Part shown: piece after piece, positions 1-5,663 of the stretch
How positions within the stretch are numbered: the first letter of the stretch is position 1
Layout: each line of letters opens with the position of its first letter
Source of the DNA: Phycisphaerae bacterium
GTDB taxonomy: Bacteria > Planctomycetota > Phycisphaerae > WQYP01
DNA length: 5,663 nt
Direction: 5' to 3'
Assembly: GCA_013044065.1 (NCBI GenBank)
Contig: JABEVA010000395.1
Coordinates: 1 to 5,663, forward strand
Program-made: the position numbers and the translations under genes
Notes under the pieces: model-generated
Told to the model about the DNA's origin: nothing
The model's input: the letters and a program-made list of their open reading frames with translations, nothing else
Databases searched by the model: none

Positions 1-1384
1 ATCCGACTGCGGGGCCATCTGCGATTTTCACAACCACCATCATGTCACGGCGGATGGAGCGGCCTCGGCGGCCATGGCGGTGCGTGCCGGATGCGAGCTT
101 AACTGTGGTGTCACGTATCGTCACCTCAGCGATGCCCTGCAACGTGGTCTAATCACCCAAGCTGAAATTGATCGCGCGGTTGTTCGGCTGCTGGAAGCCC
201 GGCTGCGACTGGGCATGTTCGACGCACCGCGACAGGTTCCTTTTGCCAAAGTACCGCTGCGTCGCGTGGCTTGCGCCGCCCATCGCCAGGCCGCTTTGAC
301 CATGGCCCGGGAATCCATCGTGCTGTTGAAAAACGATCCGGCCATCCTGCCTTTGGCAGGCACATTAAACTCCATCGCTGTGGTCGGACCAACCGCCCAC
401 AACCCCGAAGCCCTTTACGGCAATTACACGGGCTTTGCCCGAGAGTCACAAACCATTCTGGAGGGGATTATTTCAGCCGCCGGTGCCGCCACCCAGGTCA
501 ATTATGTCAAAGGCTGTGACCTTGCGGGATCCCGACCAATCAACACCGGCGAACTCAACTGGATCATCCCCGATGCGGATCTAATTATTGCGGTTTTGGG
601 TTATACCCCGGTCTTGGAAGGAGAGGAATCCGGCGATACCGGTGATGCGGCAGCCGATGGCGGTGGCGATAGAATACGTATCGGTTTGCCGGGCCGACAA
701 TTGGAGCTTCTGCAAGTCCTGCACGCCACGGGCAAGCCCGTGGTTCTGGTGTTGACCGGGGGCAGCCCGATTGAAATCGGCTGGGCCAAAGACAACATCC
801 CGGCCATTCTCATGGCGTGGTACCCCGGCGAGCGCGGAGCCAAGGCTATCGCCGACGTACTCTGGGGACGCTATAACCCGGCCGGTCGCCTGCCAGTCAC
901 TTTTGTCAAGTCGTTGGCGCAACTGCCTCCCTTCCAGGATTACAGCTTGGCCGGACGCACTTATCGGTTTATGACTGATGAACCTTTATACCCCTTCGGA
1001 TATGGGCTAAGTTATACCACCTTCCACTATGAACAACTCAAACTCAGTCGCAACAAAATCCGCCCCGGTCAATCCGTCCAGGCGCAGGTGCAGGTGATGA
1101 ACATCGGCCGGCGTGCCGGGGATGAAGTCGTGCAACTATACGTGCGGGATGTCCAGGCCAGCGTACCTGTCCCGCGCCATCATCTGGCGGGTTTTCAGCG
1201 GGTGCATATGCGCGCTGGCCAGCGGCGGATCGTGAAATTTGATATAGGGCCGGAGCACCTTGCCGCATTTCGTGACAACGGCGACGCCTTCATTGAACCG
1301 GGAATATTTTTAATCAGCGTCGGTGGCGGACAACCACATGCTCAGGCTGCGTCCACGATAAGCTGCGAACTCACCGTGGCTTAA
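1..1384 (+). CDS. Glycoside hydrolase family 3 (beta-xylosidase/beta-glucosidase type), 5' truncated by window edge
   Basis: The reading frame is open from base 2, so this is the C-terminal 460 residues of a larger enzyme; the ATG at 74 is internal, not the start. GH3 enzymes remove single sugars from the non-reducing ends of beta-linked oligosaccharides. Numbering from base 2, residues 1-6 read SDCGAI, the family nucleophile motif, with Asp2 the expected nucleophile. An AGCELNCG stretch and a helical segment ending in RLGMFD close the barrel domain. The second domain carries LEGEE (residues 205-209) and GGDR (221-224), the region expected to supply the acid/base Glu, then WYPGERG and GRLPVTF. 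PLYPFGYGLSYTTF (328-341) leads into a C-terminal fibronectin III-like domain (about 360-440) with GDEVVQLYVRD. The SDCGAI and LEGEE...GGDR style resembles bacterial beta-xylosidases more than BglX, but substrate cannot be fixed from sequence. Any signal peptide lies outside the window. I see no terminator after the stop. Confidence 0.93.
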   Translation, partial: SDCGAICDFHNHHHVTADGAASAAMAVRAGCELNCGVTYRHLSDALQRGLITQAEIDRAVVRLLEARLRLGMFDAPRQVPFAKVPLRRVACAAHRQAALTMARESIVLLKNDPAILPLAGTLNSIAVVGPTAHNPEALYGNYTGFARESQTILEGIISAAGAATQVNYVKGCDLAGSRPINTGELNWIIPDADLIIAVLGYTPVLEGEESGDTGDAAADGGGDRIRIGLPGRQLELLQVLHATGKPVVLVLTGGSPIEIGWAKDNIPAILMAWYPGERGAKAIADVLWGRYNPAGRLPVTFVKSLAQLPPFQDYSLAGRTYRFMTDEPLYPFGYGLSYTTFHYEQLKLSRNKIRPGQSVQAQVQVMNIGRRAGDEVVQLYVRDVQASVPVPRHHLAGFQRVHMRAGQRRIVKFDIGPEHLAAFRDNGDAFIEPGIFLISVGGGQPHAQAASTISCELTVA

Positions 1385-1461
1385 GATCCAGCCAAGGACT
1401 TGCCAACCATCTGCTCGACCGCCTAAGATCAAACGAGACTGAAGTCATAACCGCTGCAGGC

Positions 1462-1466
1462 AGGTG
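1462..1466 (+). promoter_or_regulatory. Shine-Dalgarno for the vWA gene
   Basis: AGGTG lies 4 nt before the ATG at 1471 and supports that start. The whole gap 1385-1470 is only 86 nt; it holds no other gene, no clear hairpin terminator and no promoter boxes I would trust, so read-through from the GH3 gene is possible but not shown. Confidence 0.55.
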
Positions 1467-1470
1467 CGCA

Positions 1471-2613
1471 ATGAAACATATTTACGGTGAATACGACGGC
1501 CGGGAGTTTGCCAACCCGGATAGCCTTTTTAGTTATGACCAGATTATGGATTTTGTCCTTGATTATGGAGACAAAGCTCTTGAAGCCTTGGAACGCCTCC
1601 ACGAAACCAACCCCGAATTACTTGAAAAATTAATGCAGGAAGGATTGCTGGAAAAAGTGGCTGGTCGAATGCGGCTGACCCCCCGTGCCATCAGCAGCAT
1701 GCAGCGCAAGGCCCTGATGGAAATTTTTGCCAATTTACCGCGTGGCTCCCGCGAAGGCCATCCCACGCTGGCCGCCGGAGCCGGAGACGATCGGCTCGAG
1801 TCAACCAAGCCCTATGCCTTCGGCGATCCTATCAGCGAACTGGACATGAACCAGTCGCTGCGCAATGCGATGACCAGGAATGTTTCTACCAGTCGGGTTG
1901 TCGGTGTGCCCATTCAATTCAACGAGCGGGATCTCGAATTGCATCTGGTAGAGGGTACCACATCGTGTTCCCTTTGTATTTTAATCGACATGTCCGGAAG
2001 CATGATGCGTCATGGGCGATTTCTGGCCGCTAAAAAGGTGGCCATGGCCTTGACTGCACTGGTGCGCCAGCGCTATCCACAGGATACCATCGATATCGTT
2101 GGCTTTTACAGCACCGCAACGCGCATTTCCGAACAGCAATTACCCTTACTGATGCCTAAACCCGTCAGCACCCACGATTATGAAATTCGCGTACGCATTC
2201 CTCTGGCCCAAGCCGCACGCACCCATCAGCACTTCACCAACCTGCAACTGGCCTTGCAAATGGGCCGCCGGATTCTGACCTCGCGACCTGCCGAGCAGAA
2301 AATGATGTTCATCATTACCGATGGCCAGCCGACCGCACATGTGGAAGCGGACATCCTGCACCTTATATATCCTCCGGAGCAAGTAACAGCCCTGGCCACC
2401 CTGCGGGAAGCCTTACTTTGCGCCCGGGCGCAAATCCGGGTGGCCACCTTCGCCTTAATTGAGGACTATTGGGGAATGGAATGGGTCGAATTTGTGGATC
2501 AGCTCACGCGACTTTGCCGAGGCGTGGCCTTTTACTGCGCCTCCGACGACCTGGGCAGCTGTGTTATGGAAAGCTACCTTAGCGGTAAGAAAAATAAAGC
2601 CTATATGACCTGA
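1471..2613 (+). CDS. vWA domain protein, chelatase/CoxE-like, intact MIDAS
   Basis: This is a complete 380-residue protein with no signal peptide or membrane helix, so probably cytoplasmic. Residues 1-160 are a mostly helical, charged N-terminal region including YAFGDP (115-120), a pattern common just before the vWA domain in this family. The vWA domain covers about 165-365. Its metal site is complete: DMSGSM with Asp173, Ser175 and Ser177; Thr256 in HFTNLQLAL, matching the usual GTN loop but with Phe in place of Gly; and Asp284 in IITDGQPTAH. Proteins of this type usually pair with a MoxR- or ChlI-like AAA+ ATPase to remodel or activate a client protein. That role is known for relatives and only inferred here. 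No ATPase gene is visible: the neighbours are a GH3 gene 86 nt upstream and a small membrane protein 108 nt downstream. The start is backed by AGGTG at 1462-1466. Client and function are unknown. Confidence 0.88.
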   Translation: MKHIYGEYDGREFANPDSLFSYDQIMDFVLDYGDKALEALERLHETNPELLEKLMQEGLLEKVAGRMRLTPRAISSMQRKALMEIFANLPRGSREGHPTLAAGAGDDRLESTKPYAFGDPISELDMNQSLRNAMTRNVSTSRVVGVPIQFNERDLELHLVEGTTSCSLCILIDMSGSMMRHGRFLAAKKVAMALTALVRQRYPQDTIDIVGFYSTATRISEQQLPLLMPKPVSTHDYEIRVRIPLAQAARTHQHFTNLQLALQMGRRILTSRPAEQKMMFIITDGQPTAHVEADILHLIYPPEQVTALATLREALLCARAQIRVATFALIEDYWGMEWVEFVDQLTRLCRGVAFYCASDDLGSCVMESYLSGKKNKAYMT

Positions 2614-2721
2614 ATCCGCGCCATCGCGGTACTCTGAGCCACAACACCGGTGACAAACACGACCGCACATGCGACAATACCCTCCTTGAAGGCAGTTGCG
2701 CTAACCGGTGAAATGCGGTAA
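2614..2721 (+). other. Intergenic gap with GC stem-loop and a twice-occurring ACCGGTGA
   Basis: Directly after the vWA stop, CCGCG (2616-2620) and CGCGG (2625-2629) can pair around a CCAT loop. There is no T-run after it, so it is not a classic intrinsic terminator. The octamer ACCGGTGA occurs at 2646-2653 (inside the palindrome CACCGGTG, 2645-2652) and again at 2704-2711. The second copy overlaps GGTGA at 2707-2711, which could serve as a weak Shine-Dalgarno for the next gene. An ATG-CGG-TAA minigene at 2713-2721 abuts the next start. No promoter boxes are convincing. Confidence 0.3.
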
Positions 2722-3000
2722 ATGAACATGATGTCACTGAATAACTTGTGGTCGCCTCATATTCTGGCCTTGGTCCCGTTCCCTCCGATCATTCGCAATG
2801 TTGGCACGGTTTTGCTTTTCGGCAGCGCCCTGATCTGGGTGTTCGCGGCATGGGAAAAATGGAAGGAACTCCACGACTCCGTCCAACCGACCGATTTGCA
2901 GGCCAACGCCAAGAAATCCTTACCGCTCTGGGCCATCCTTGTTTTGCTGGTGATTTCTCTGGCCTTTGGTACGTTGCTGCTGGTCGGAATGCCGGGCTAA
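2722..3000 (+). CDS. Small membrane protein with two predicted TM helices
   Basis: I do not recognise this 92-residue protein. Two hydrophobic stretches are clear: about residues 24-44, followed directly by WEKWKEL, and about 67-90, ending at the C-terminus. Between them is a charged loop of roughly 22 residues ending in a Lys-Lys pair. The layout is a helical hairpin in the inner membrane. The N-terminal 20 residues are also fairly hydrophobic and proline-containing. The start is uncertain: ATG codons lie at 2722, 2728 and 2731, all in frame, and the only ribosome-binding candidate is GGTGA at 2707-2711, 10 nt before the first. The frame is preferred over the overlapping longer one (2748-3077) because it encodes coherent membrane helices, while the other gives an arginine- and glutamine-rich product without structure. 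It lies on the same strand as the vWA gene, 108 nt downstream, and converges with the L34 gene. A link to the vWA protein is possible but unsupported. Confidence 0.7.
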   Translation: MNMMSLNNLWSPHILALVPFPPIIRNVGTVLLFGSALIWVFAAWEKWKELHDSVQPTDLQANAKKSLPLWAILVLLVISLAFGTLLLVGMPG

Positions 3001-3075
3001 CCGGGCGTTCATCGAACCGCTGTCGACGTCAGTTGCTCCGCACCGCTGCACAGCAGCCGCACATGCTGACCATCT

Positions 3076-3096
3076 AAAAACCTATCAGGCCCTGAC
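3076..3096 (-). terminator. Possible weak intrinsic terminator of rpmH
   Basis: Read on the - strand, a short hairpin GTCAG-GGC-CTGAT (3096 to 3084; four Watson-Crick pairs plus a G-T wobble) begins 19 nt after the L34 stop. It is followed, after AGG, by five T (3080 to 3076). The stem is short, so this is tentative. The convergent gap 3001-3115 otherwise holds only an imperfect GCGTTC-ATC-GAACCGC stem at 3005-3020, right after the small membrane gene and without a T-run. Confidence 0.3.
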
Positions 3097-3115
3097 CAAA
3101 CAAGCACTTCCGCGT

Positions 3116-3250
3116 CTAGACCACGTTGACTGATCGACCCACCGCGCGTTTACGATTCATCATCTGCCGACCTTTTTTGGTCTTCATCCTGGCCCTAAAA
3201 CCAATGTTTCTGGCCCGTTTGCGATTGCTGATCTTATGGGGGTAATGCAC
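3116..3250 (-). CDS. rpmH: Ribosomal protein bL34 (44 residues)
   Basis: bL34 is a very small, highly basic protein of the large ribosomal subunit that binds 23S rRNA. This frame encodes 44 residues, the usual L34 length, with 15 Lys/Arg. The L34 core is plain: RKRAR (10-14), GFRARMKT (17-24), KGRQ (26-29), then NRKRAVGR (32-39), matching the family pattern GFRxRMxTxxGRxxLxxRRxxGR in order and spacing. The N-terminus is unusual: it begins MHYPHK where most bacteria have MKRTxQP. The start is GTG at 3250, supported by GGAG at 3258-3261 with a 7-nt spacer. The stop is TAG. It lies 30 nt after the stop of the upstream propeller gene on the same strand, so shared transcription is possible. The rnpA gene that follows rpmH in many bacteria is absent; a convergent membrane-protein gene occupies that side. 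Confidence 0.88.
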   Translation of the reverse strand: MHYPHKISNRKRARNIGFRARMKTKKGRQMMNRKRAVGRSVNVV

Positions 3251-3257
3251 GCTTATT

Positions 3258-3261
3258 CTCC
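3258..3261 (-). promoter_or_regulatory. Shine-Dalgarno for rpmH
   Basis: GGAG on the - strand, 7 nt upstream of the GTG at 3250, fixes that start. It sits in the 30-nt gap after the propeller gene's TAG. No separate promoter is visible in this gap, so any rpmH-specific promoter would have to lie inside the end of the propeller gene. Confidence 0.65.
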
Positions 3262-3280
3262 AGCAGAGTGTTGGTTTCGC

Positions 3281-5476
3281 CTAATGGACCGTTACCAGCA
3301 CCGATTCATAAGTCTTGTTGCCCTTGGCATCAACCGCCCGAATGGTAATCCGATGCGGCCCCGCAGCCAGTTTTCCGGTCCGGGCGGAAAAACCTTCCAG
3401 CGGCGCGTCAAATATCTTATCCGAAGCCGCCGCCGGTTGCCAGTACTTACCGGAATCCACCTGAAACGCCACCGCCACAACGGGTACCCGCCGACTGTGC
3501 ACAAAGCCCGTGACTACCACGCTCCGATCCTGCAGCACGTTTGACTTCAGCCCGCTGATGACCGGTGGTGCATTTTCAACCACAAAATAACGTGTTTCCC
3601 GAGCCACCTCAAAAGTCTCCTGCGGGCTGTTGTCGGCGGCATTGCTGGCAATCACCTTCACACGGTACTTACCGCTGGGCACAGAATTGGTTTTAAACAA
3701 ATAATTCGTATCGGTCAGATGATTCACCAGAGCAATCCATACCGGGATGCCTTTTTGCCTATACTCCAGGCAATACTGCAAGCTATCACCATTGGCATCC
3801 GTGGCCGACCATTTAATTTTGACCAGATGCGGATCCCCCGCCACTGGCACCGCCATGACCGTGTTAATTTGCGGTGGAACCGTGATCTGCTGATACACCA
3901 GCCCCGCGGCATCAACCACCGGCGATTGACCAGCCTTGTTCGCCATGAGATGAATCTTGAACTGCAGATACCGCGCCGCTGGACTGGATATCTTCCTCCA
4001 TGTATTGGCCGGCATTGCCGCCGACCACGCGCTCCAGAAACGCCCCAGCGTCTTAGCAGCCTTCACATTGCCGCTGCGTGTACGAATGGTCACACGCGTT
4101 CCCGGAGGCATTGCCGCCTGCAAGTGCGCCACCCCCCAGTCGGCCGGCAGCTTCGCATCCAGCACGCGGCTCATATACGTACCGCTGGCCGCGGCCTTAC
4201 CCGATAACCGCAGCACCTGCCCCCCATTGGCAGTTCCCAGGTACAACCCGCCGTGCCGACCCGCCAGCAACGAAAGAATATCCATCTGCTTCAAACGCGT
4301 CACCAGCGTTTCCGTTTGCGTGAAAGGGTCGTATTCCAACAGCCGGCCATGGCCGCCCAGCCCCAGCAGCAGTTTCCCATCCCGGTACACCATGGCCAAA
4401 ATCATATCCGGCACATGCAGCAAAATACTCGCTCGCCCCATGGGTGTAATCTGATAGACTACATTACTCTTGACATTACCCACCGAAGGAAACGGCAGAG
4501 GCAGCGGATGCGATCGCGTGGGTAAACGGCCCAGCCGCGCCTTGGCCGGCTTGGGTGCAACATGGCCCTTGTCTTTGTGCAGCCGGGCATTGAGCACCTT
4601 GCCACCATGCACCAGAGCCGGTCGTCCCATACCCGCCAGATCAGCTTGCATGTTGAGCGCCGCCGCTCCTATCCGCGCCAGCAGAGGTGAAGCCGTGGCC
4701 GCAAAAATGTCCCCCGATGGGTCCACCGCCAACGCATCAATTTCCGCGGCACCCGCCGATAGCAGCACAAAAGGTTTGTCCGTTTTTTCGCTCACCCGAA
4801 TCACCAGCCCTGGGGAATCGGTTCCCACCACCAGGTTCTGGTGCGGGGCCTGAACCATCGCCAATATATTCTTCGTCCCGGTTTTCAACACCAAAGACGC
4901 CTTACCGGCCCGACTGATCTTCCAAAGCTCTCCGGTCGGACCGGTGGCCAGATAAATGCTTCCATTGGTATTGACATGAATGGCCCAGATATATTTGATG
5001 CCCATCCGATGAAATAGGCTCTGCGCCACAACTTTTCCACCCGCATTTTGTGTCAGCCTTACCAGCCTCGCCGGCCCCGGACCGGAAATTCCCGCCAACA
5101 GATGGCCCCGCTCCCCTACCGCCAGCGACAACACCTGCCGACCAGTCCCCGGCAGATTGTAGTACGCCCGGGCTTTGCCCGCCGCGTATACCCAAACCTT
5201 GCCCGGGGCTGAGCTGCCCCAAAATATATCTCCATTTTTGGTTTGAACCATGGTATTGACAAAACCAAAGGTTGGCTTTTTCACCAGCTTCACCGCAGTA
5301 CGCCCGAGAAAAAGTTGTCCGTAGTTGTTTACTTCCGTGGCCGTAAATGTGCCGGTGGAATACGCCTTTTCACTGTTAAACCGCCACGTCACCGGATGCA
5401 CTGCCCACACCACTGATTGCAGCCACAAAACCCCGGTGATGCATACCAACCATGGACCGATCTTCCTGCTTTTCAT
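3281..5476 (-). CDS. Secreted seven-bladed beta-propeller protein with C-terminal beta-sandwich, Fn3 and Ig-like modules
   Basis: This is a complete 731-residue protein, exported by a signal peptide: MKSRK, a hydrophobic core (about 6-22), and a likely signal peptidase I cut after VVWA (residue 25). Seven blade repeats with the core pattern 'hydrophobic - x-x-x-G-x-hydrophobic - G/A-T/S - G - hydrophobic' begin near residues 74, 115, 163, 204, 246, 357 and 399, about 42-48 apart except for one break. The clearest is IHVNTNGSIYLATGPTGELW (166-185). Between blades five and six lies an insertion (about 270-356) whose centre is rich in Pro, Lys and Arg. After the propeller come a module with TRSGN (466-470), WSAW (481-484) and ARYLQFKIHL (501-510), a fibronectin III-like domain (about 533-632) and an Ig-like domain (about 637-730). 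No catalytic motif is evident; binding to a polysaccharide or surface partner is a guess. The ATG at 5476 is chosen over an in-frame TTG at 5518 because GGAG precedes it by 5 nt and the signal peptide starts there. Confidence 0.88.
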   Translation of the reverse strand: MKSRKIGPWLVCITGVLWLQSVVWAVHPVTWRFNSEKAYSTGTFTATEVNNYGQLFLGRTAVKLVKKPTFGFVNTMVQTKNGDIFWGSSAPGKVWVYAAGKARAYYNLPGTGRQVLSLAVGERGHLLAGISGPGPARLVRLTQNAGGKVVAQSLFHRMGIKYIWAIHVNTNGSIYLATGPTGELWKISRAGKASLVLKTGTKNILAMVQAPHQNLVVGTDSPGLVIRVSEKTDKPFVLLSAGAAEIDALAVDPSGDIFAATASPLLARIGAAALNMQADLAGMGRPALVHGGKVLNARLHKDKGHVAPKPAKARLGRLPTRSHPLPLPFPSVGNVKSNVVYQITPMGRASILLHVPDMILAMVYRDGKLLLGLGGHGRLLEYDPFTQTETLVTRLKQMDILSLLAGRHGGLYLGTANGGQVLRLSGKAAASGTYMSRVLDAKLPADWGVAHLQAAMPPGTRVTIRTRSGNVKAAKTLGRFWSAWSAAMPANTWRKISSPAARYLQFKIHLMANKAGQSPVVDAAGLVYQQITVPPQINTVMAVPVAGDPHLVKIKWSATDANGDSLQYCLEYRQKGIPVWIALVNHLTDTNYLFKTNSVPSGKYRVKVIASNAADNSPQETFEVARETRYFVVENAPPVISGLKSNVLQDRSVVVTGFVHSRRVPVVAVAFQVDSGKYWQPAAASDKIFDAPLEGFSARTGKLAAGPHRITIRAVDAKGNKTYESVLVTVH

Positions 5477-5481
5477 TTGAT

Positions 5482-5485
5482 CTCC
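5482..5485 (-). promoter_or_regulatory. Shine-Dalgarno fixing the propeller start
   Basis: GGAG on the - strand lies 5 nt upstream of the ATG at 5476. It decides this start against the TTG at 5518, which would add 14 polar residues in front of an otherwise standard signal peptide. I see no reliable -35/-10 pair further upstream. Confidence 0.75.
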
Positions 5486-5551
5486 GTATACCTGTTCTTG
5501 CCTCAAAAGCCTGACCAATATTGCGCACCTGTCCCGTACGCCGCCTGCGCC

Positions 5552-5580
5552 CGGCCGGCGATTTAGCCCGGAGCCGGCCG
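5552..5580. repeat. 8-bp GC inverted repeat (stem-loop) upstream of the propeller gene
   Basis: CGGCCGGC (5552-5559) and GCCGGCCG (5573-5580) are exact reverse complements separated by 13 nt. No T-run follows on either strand, so it is not a classic intrinsic terminator. Its loop contains the TAA stop (5563-5565, - strand) of the possible upstream frame. In GC-rich DNA an 8-bp match of this kind can arise by chance, so function is unproven. Confidence 0.4.
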
Positions 5581-5663
5581 CATCGGCAACTGGGCAGCGC
5601 CAGGCGCCAAATGGGCACCGCCCGCAAAACGTTCATCCGCATGGTGCCGCACCAGAATGGTAA
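5563..5663 (-). CDS. Possible C-terminal tail of an upstream gene (partial)
   Basis: Reading in from the right edge on the - strand, one frame gives 32 residues (TILVRHHADERF, then a Gly/Ala/Pro-rich end) and stops with TAA at 5563-5565, 86 nt before the propeller start. It has a more protein-like composition than the overlapping frame that runs on into the propeller gene, which is rich in Arg and Cys. I do not recognise the tail. With so little sequence it could equally be non-coding; the rest of 5477-5562 holds only the ribosome-binding site and one arm of the inverted repeat. Confidence 0.25.
   Translation of the reverse strand, partial: TILVRHHADERFAGGAHLAPGAAQLPMRPAPG

Noticed and set aside
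1382..1430. Direct repeat TAAGATC at 1382-1388 and 1424-1430
   Set aside because: Seven bases repeated 42 nt apart is not significant, and there is no associated element.
1461..1472. 12-mer CAGGTGCGCAAT shared with the - strand at 5520-5531
   Set aside because: One or two chance 12-mer matches are expected when both strands of a window this size are compared, and the two contexts differ.
2748..3077. 109-residue + strand frame overlapping the small membrane protein
   Set aside because: Its product is rich in Arg, Gln and Gly without helices or motifs, and the overlapping frame at 2722 encodes two coherent membrane segments.
3001..3115. An rnpA or other gene on the - strand after rpmH
   Set aside because: The gap is only 115 nt, too short for rnpA, and no - strand frame of suitable length continues across the membrane-protein gene.
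3719..4454. Two + strand frames of 162 and 165 residues opposite the propeller gene
   Set aside because: Compositions rich in Arg, His and Pro, no domain pattern, and lying wholly antisense to blade and domain repeats that are clearly coding on the - strand.
5474..5518. Longer propeller protein starting at TTG 5518 (745 residues)
   Set aside because: The ATG at 5476 has GGAG 5 nt upstream and begins a textbook signal peptide; the 14 extra residues would bury it behind a polar stretch.
5376..5642. 88-residue - strand frame over the start of the propeller gene
   Set aside because: It overlaps the ribosome-binding site and signal peptide of a well-supported gene, and its product is an Arg-rich shadow.
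1..5663. CRISPR array, tRNA, rRNA, insertion sequence or attachment site
   Set aside because: No regularly spaced repeats, cloverleaf-like segments, transposase or integrase motifs, or terminal inverted repeats were seen by eye on either strand.

Overview
The window looks like bacterial chromosomal DNA, moderately GC-rich and densely coded, with no sign of plasmid, phage or insertion-sequence content. The mix of genes suggests an environmental Gram-negative polysaccharide degrader: a family 3 glycosidase, a chelatase-type von Willebrand A (vWA) protein, and a large secreted beta-propeller protein with fibronectin/Ig-like modules. A member of the Planctomycetota, perhaps a Phycisphaerae-like lineage, is my best guess. 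This is inference from protein style and from the divergent L34 N-terminus; no marker here proves it.

Layout. On the + strand: (1) the C-terminal 460 residues of a GH3 glycoside hydrolase of the beta-xylosidase/beta-glucosidase type, entering at base 1 with its nucleophile motif right at the edge and ending at 1384; (2) after an 86-nt gap, a complete 380-residue vWA protein with an intact MIDAS metal site (1471-2613); (3) after a 108-nt gap, a 92-residue protein with two predicted membrane helices (2722-3000). On the - strand, converging on these: (4) a 731-residue secreted seven-bladed beta-propeller protein with three C-terminal beta-sandwich modules (5476 to 3281); (5) only 30 nt after its stop, a 44-residue gene that I read as ribosomal protein bL34, rpmH (3250 to 3116). 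It is short and easy to miss, and it starts with GTG behind a clear Shine-Dalgarno. At the right edge a short open frame on the - strand (5663 to 5563) may be the tail of another gene, and its stop codon lies inside the loop of an 8-bp GC stem.

How the genes relate. I see no pathway linking all of them. The GH3 enzyme and the propeller protein fit a carbohydrate-using lifestyle. The vWA protein resembles those that normally work with a MoxR/ChlI-type AAA+ ATPase, but no ATPase gene is in the window. The L34 gene is the main surprise. Its usual partner rnpA does not follow it; its 3' side faces a convergent membrane-protein gene instead, and it may be co-transcribed with a secreted propeller protein. 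I found no CRISPR array, tRNA, rRNA or mobile element, and no convincing undescribed multi-gene system.
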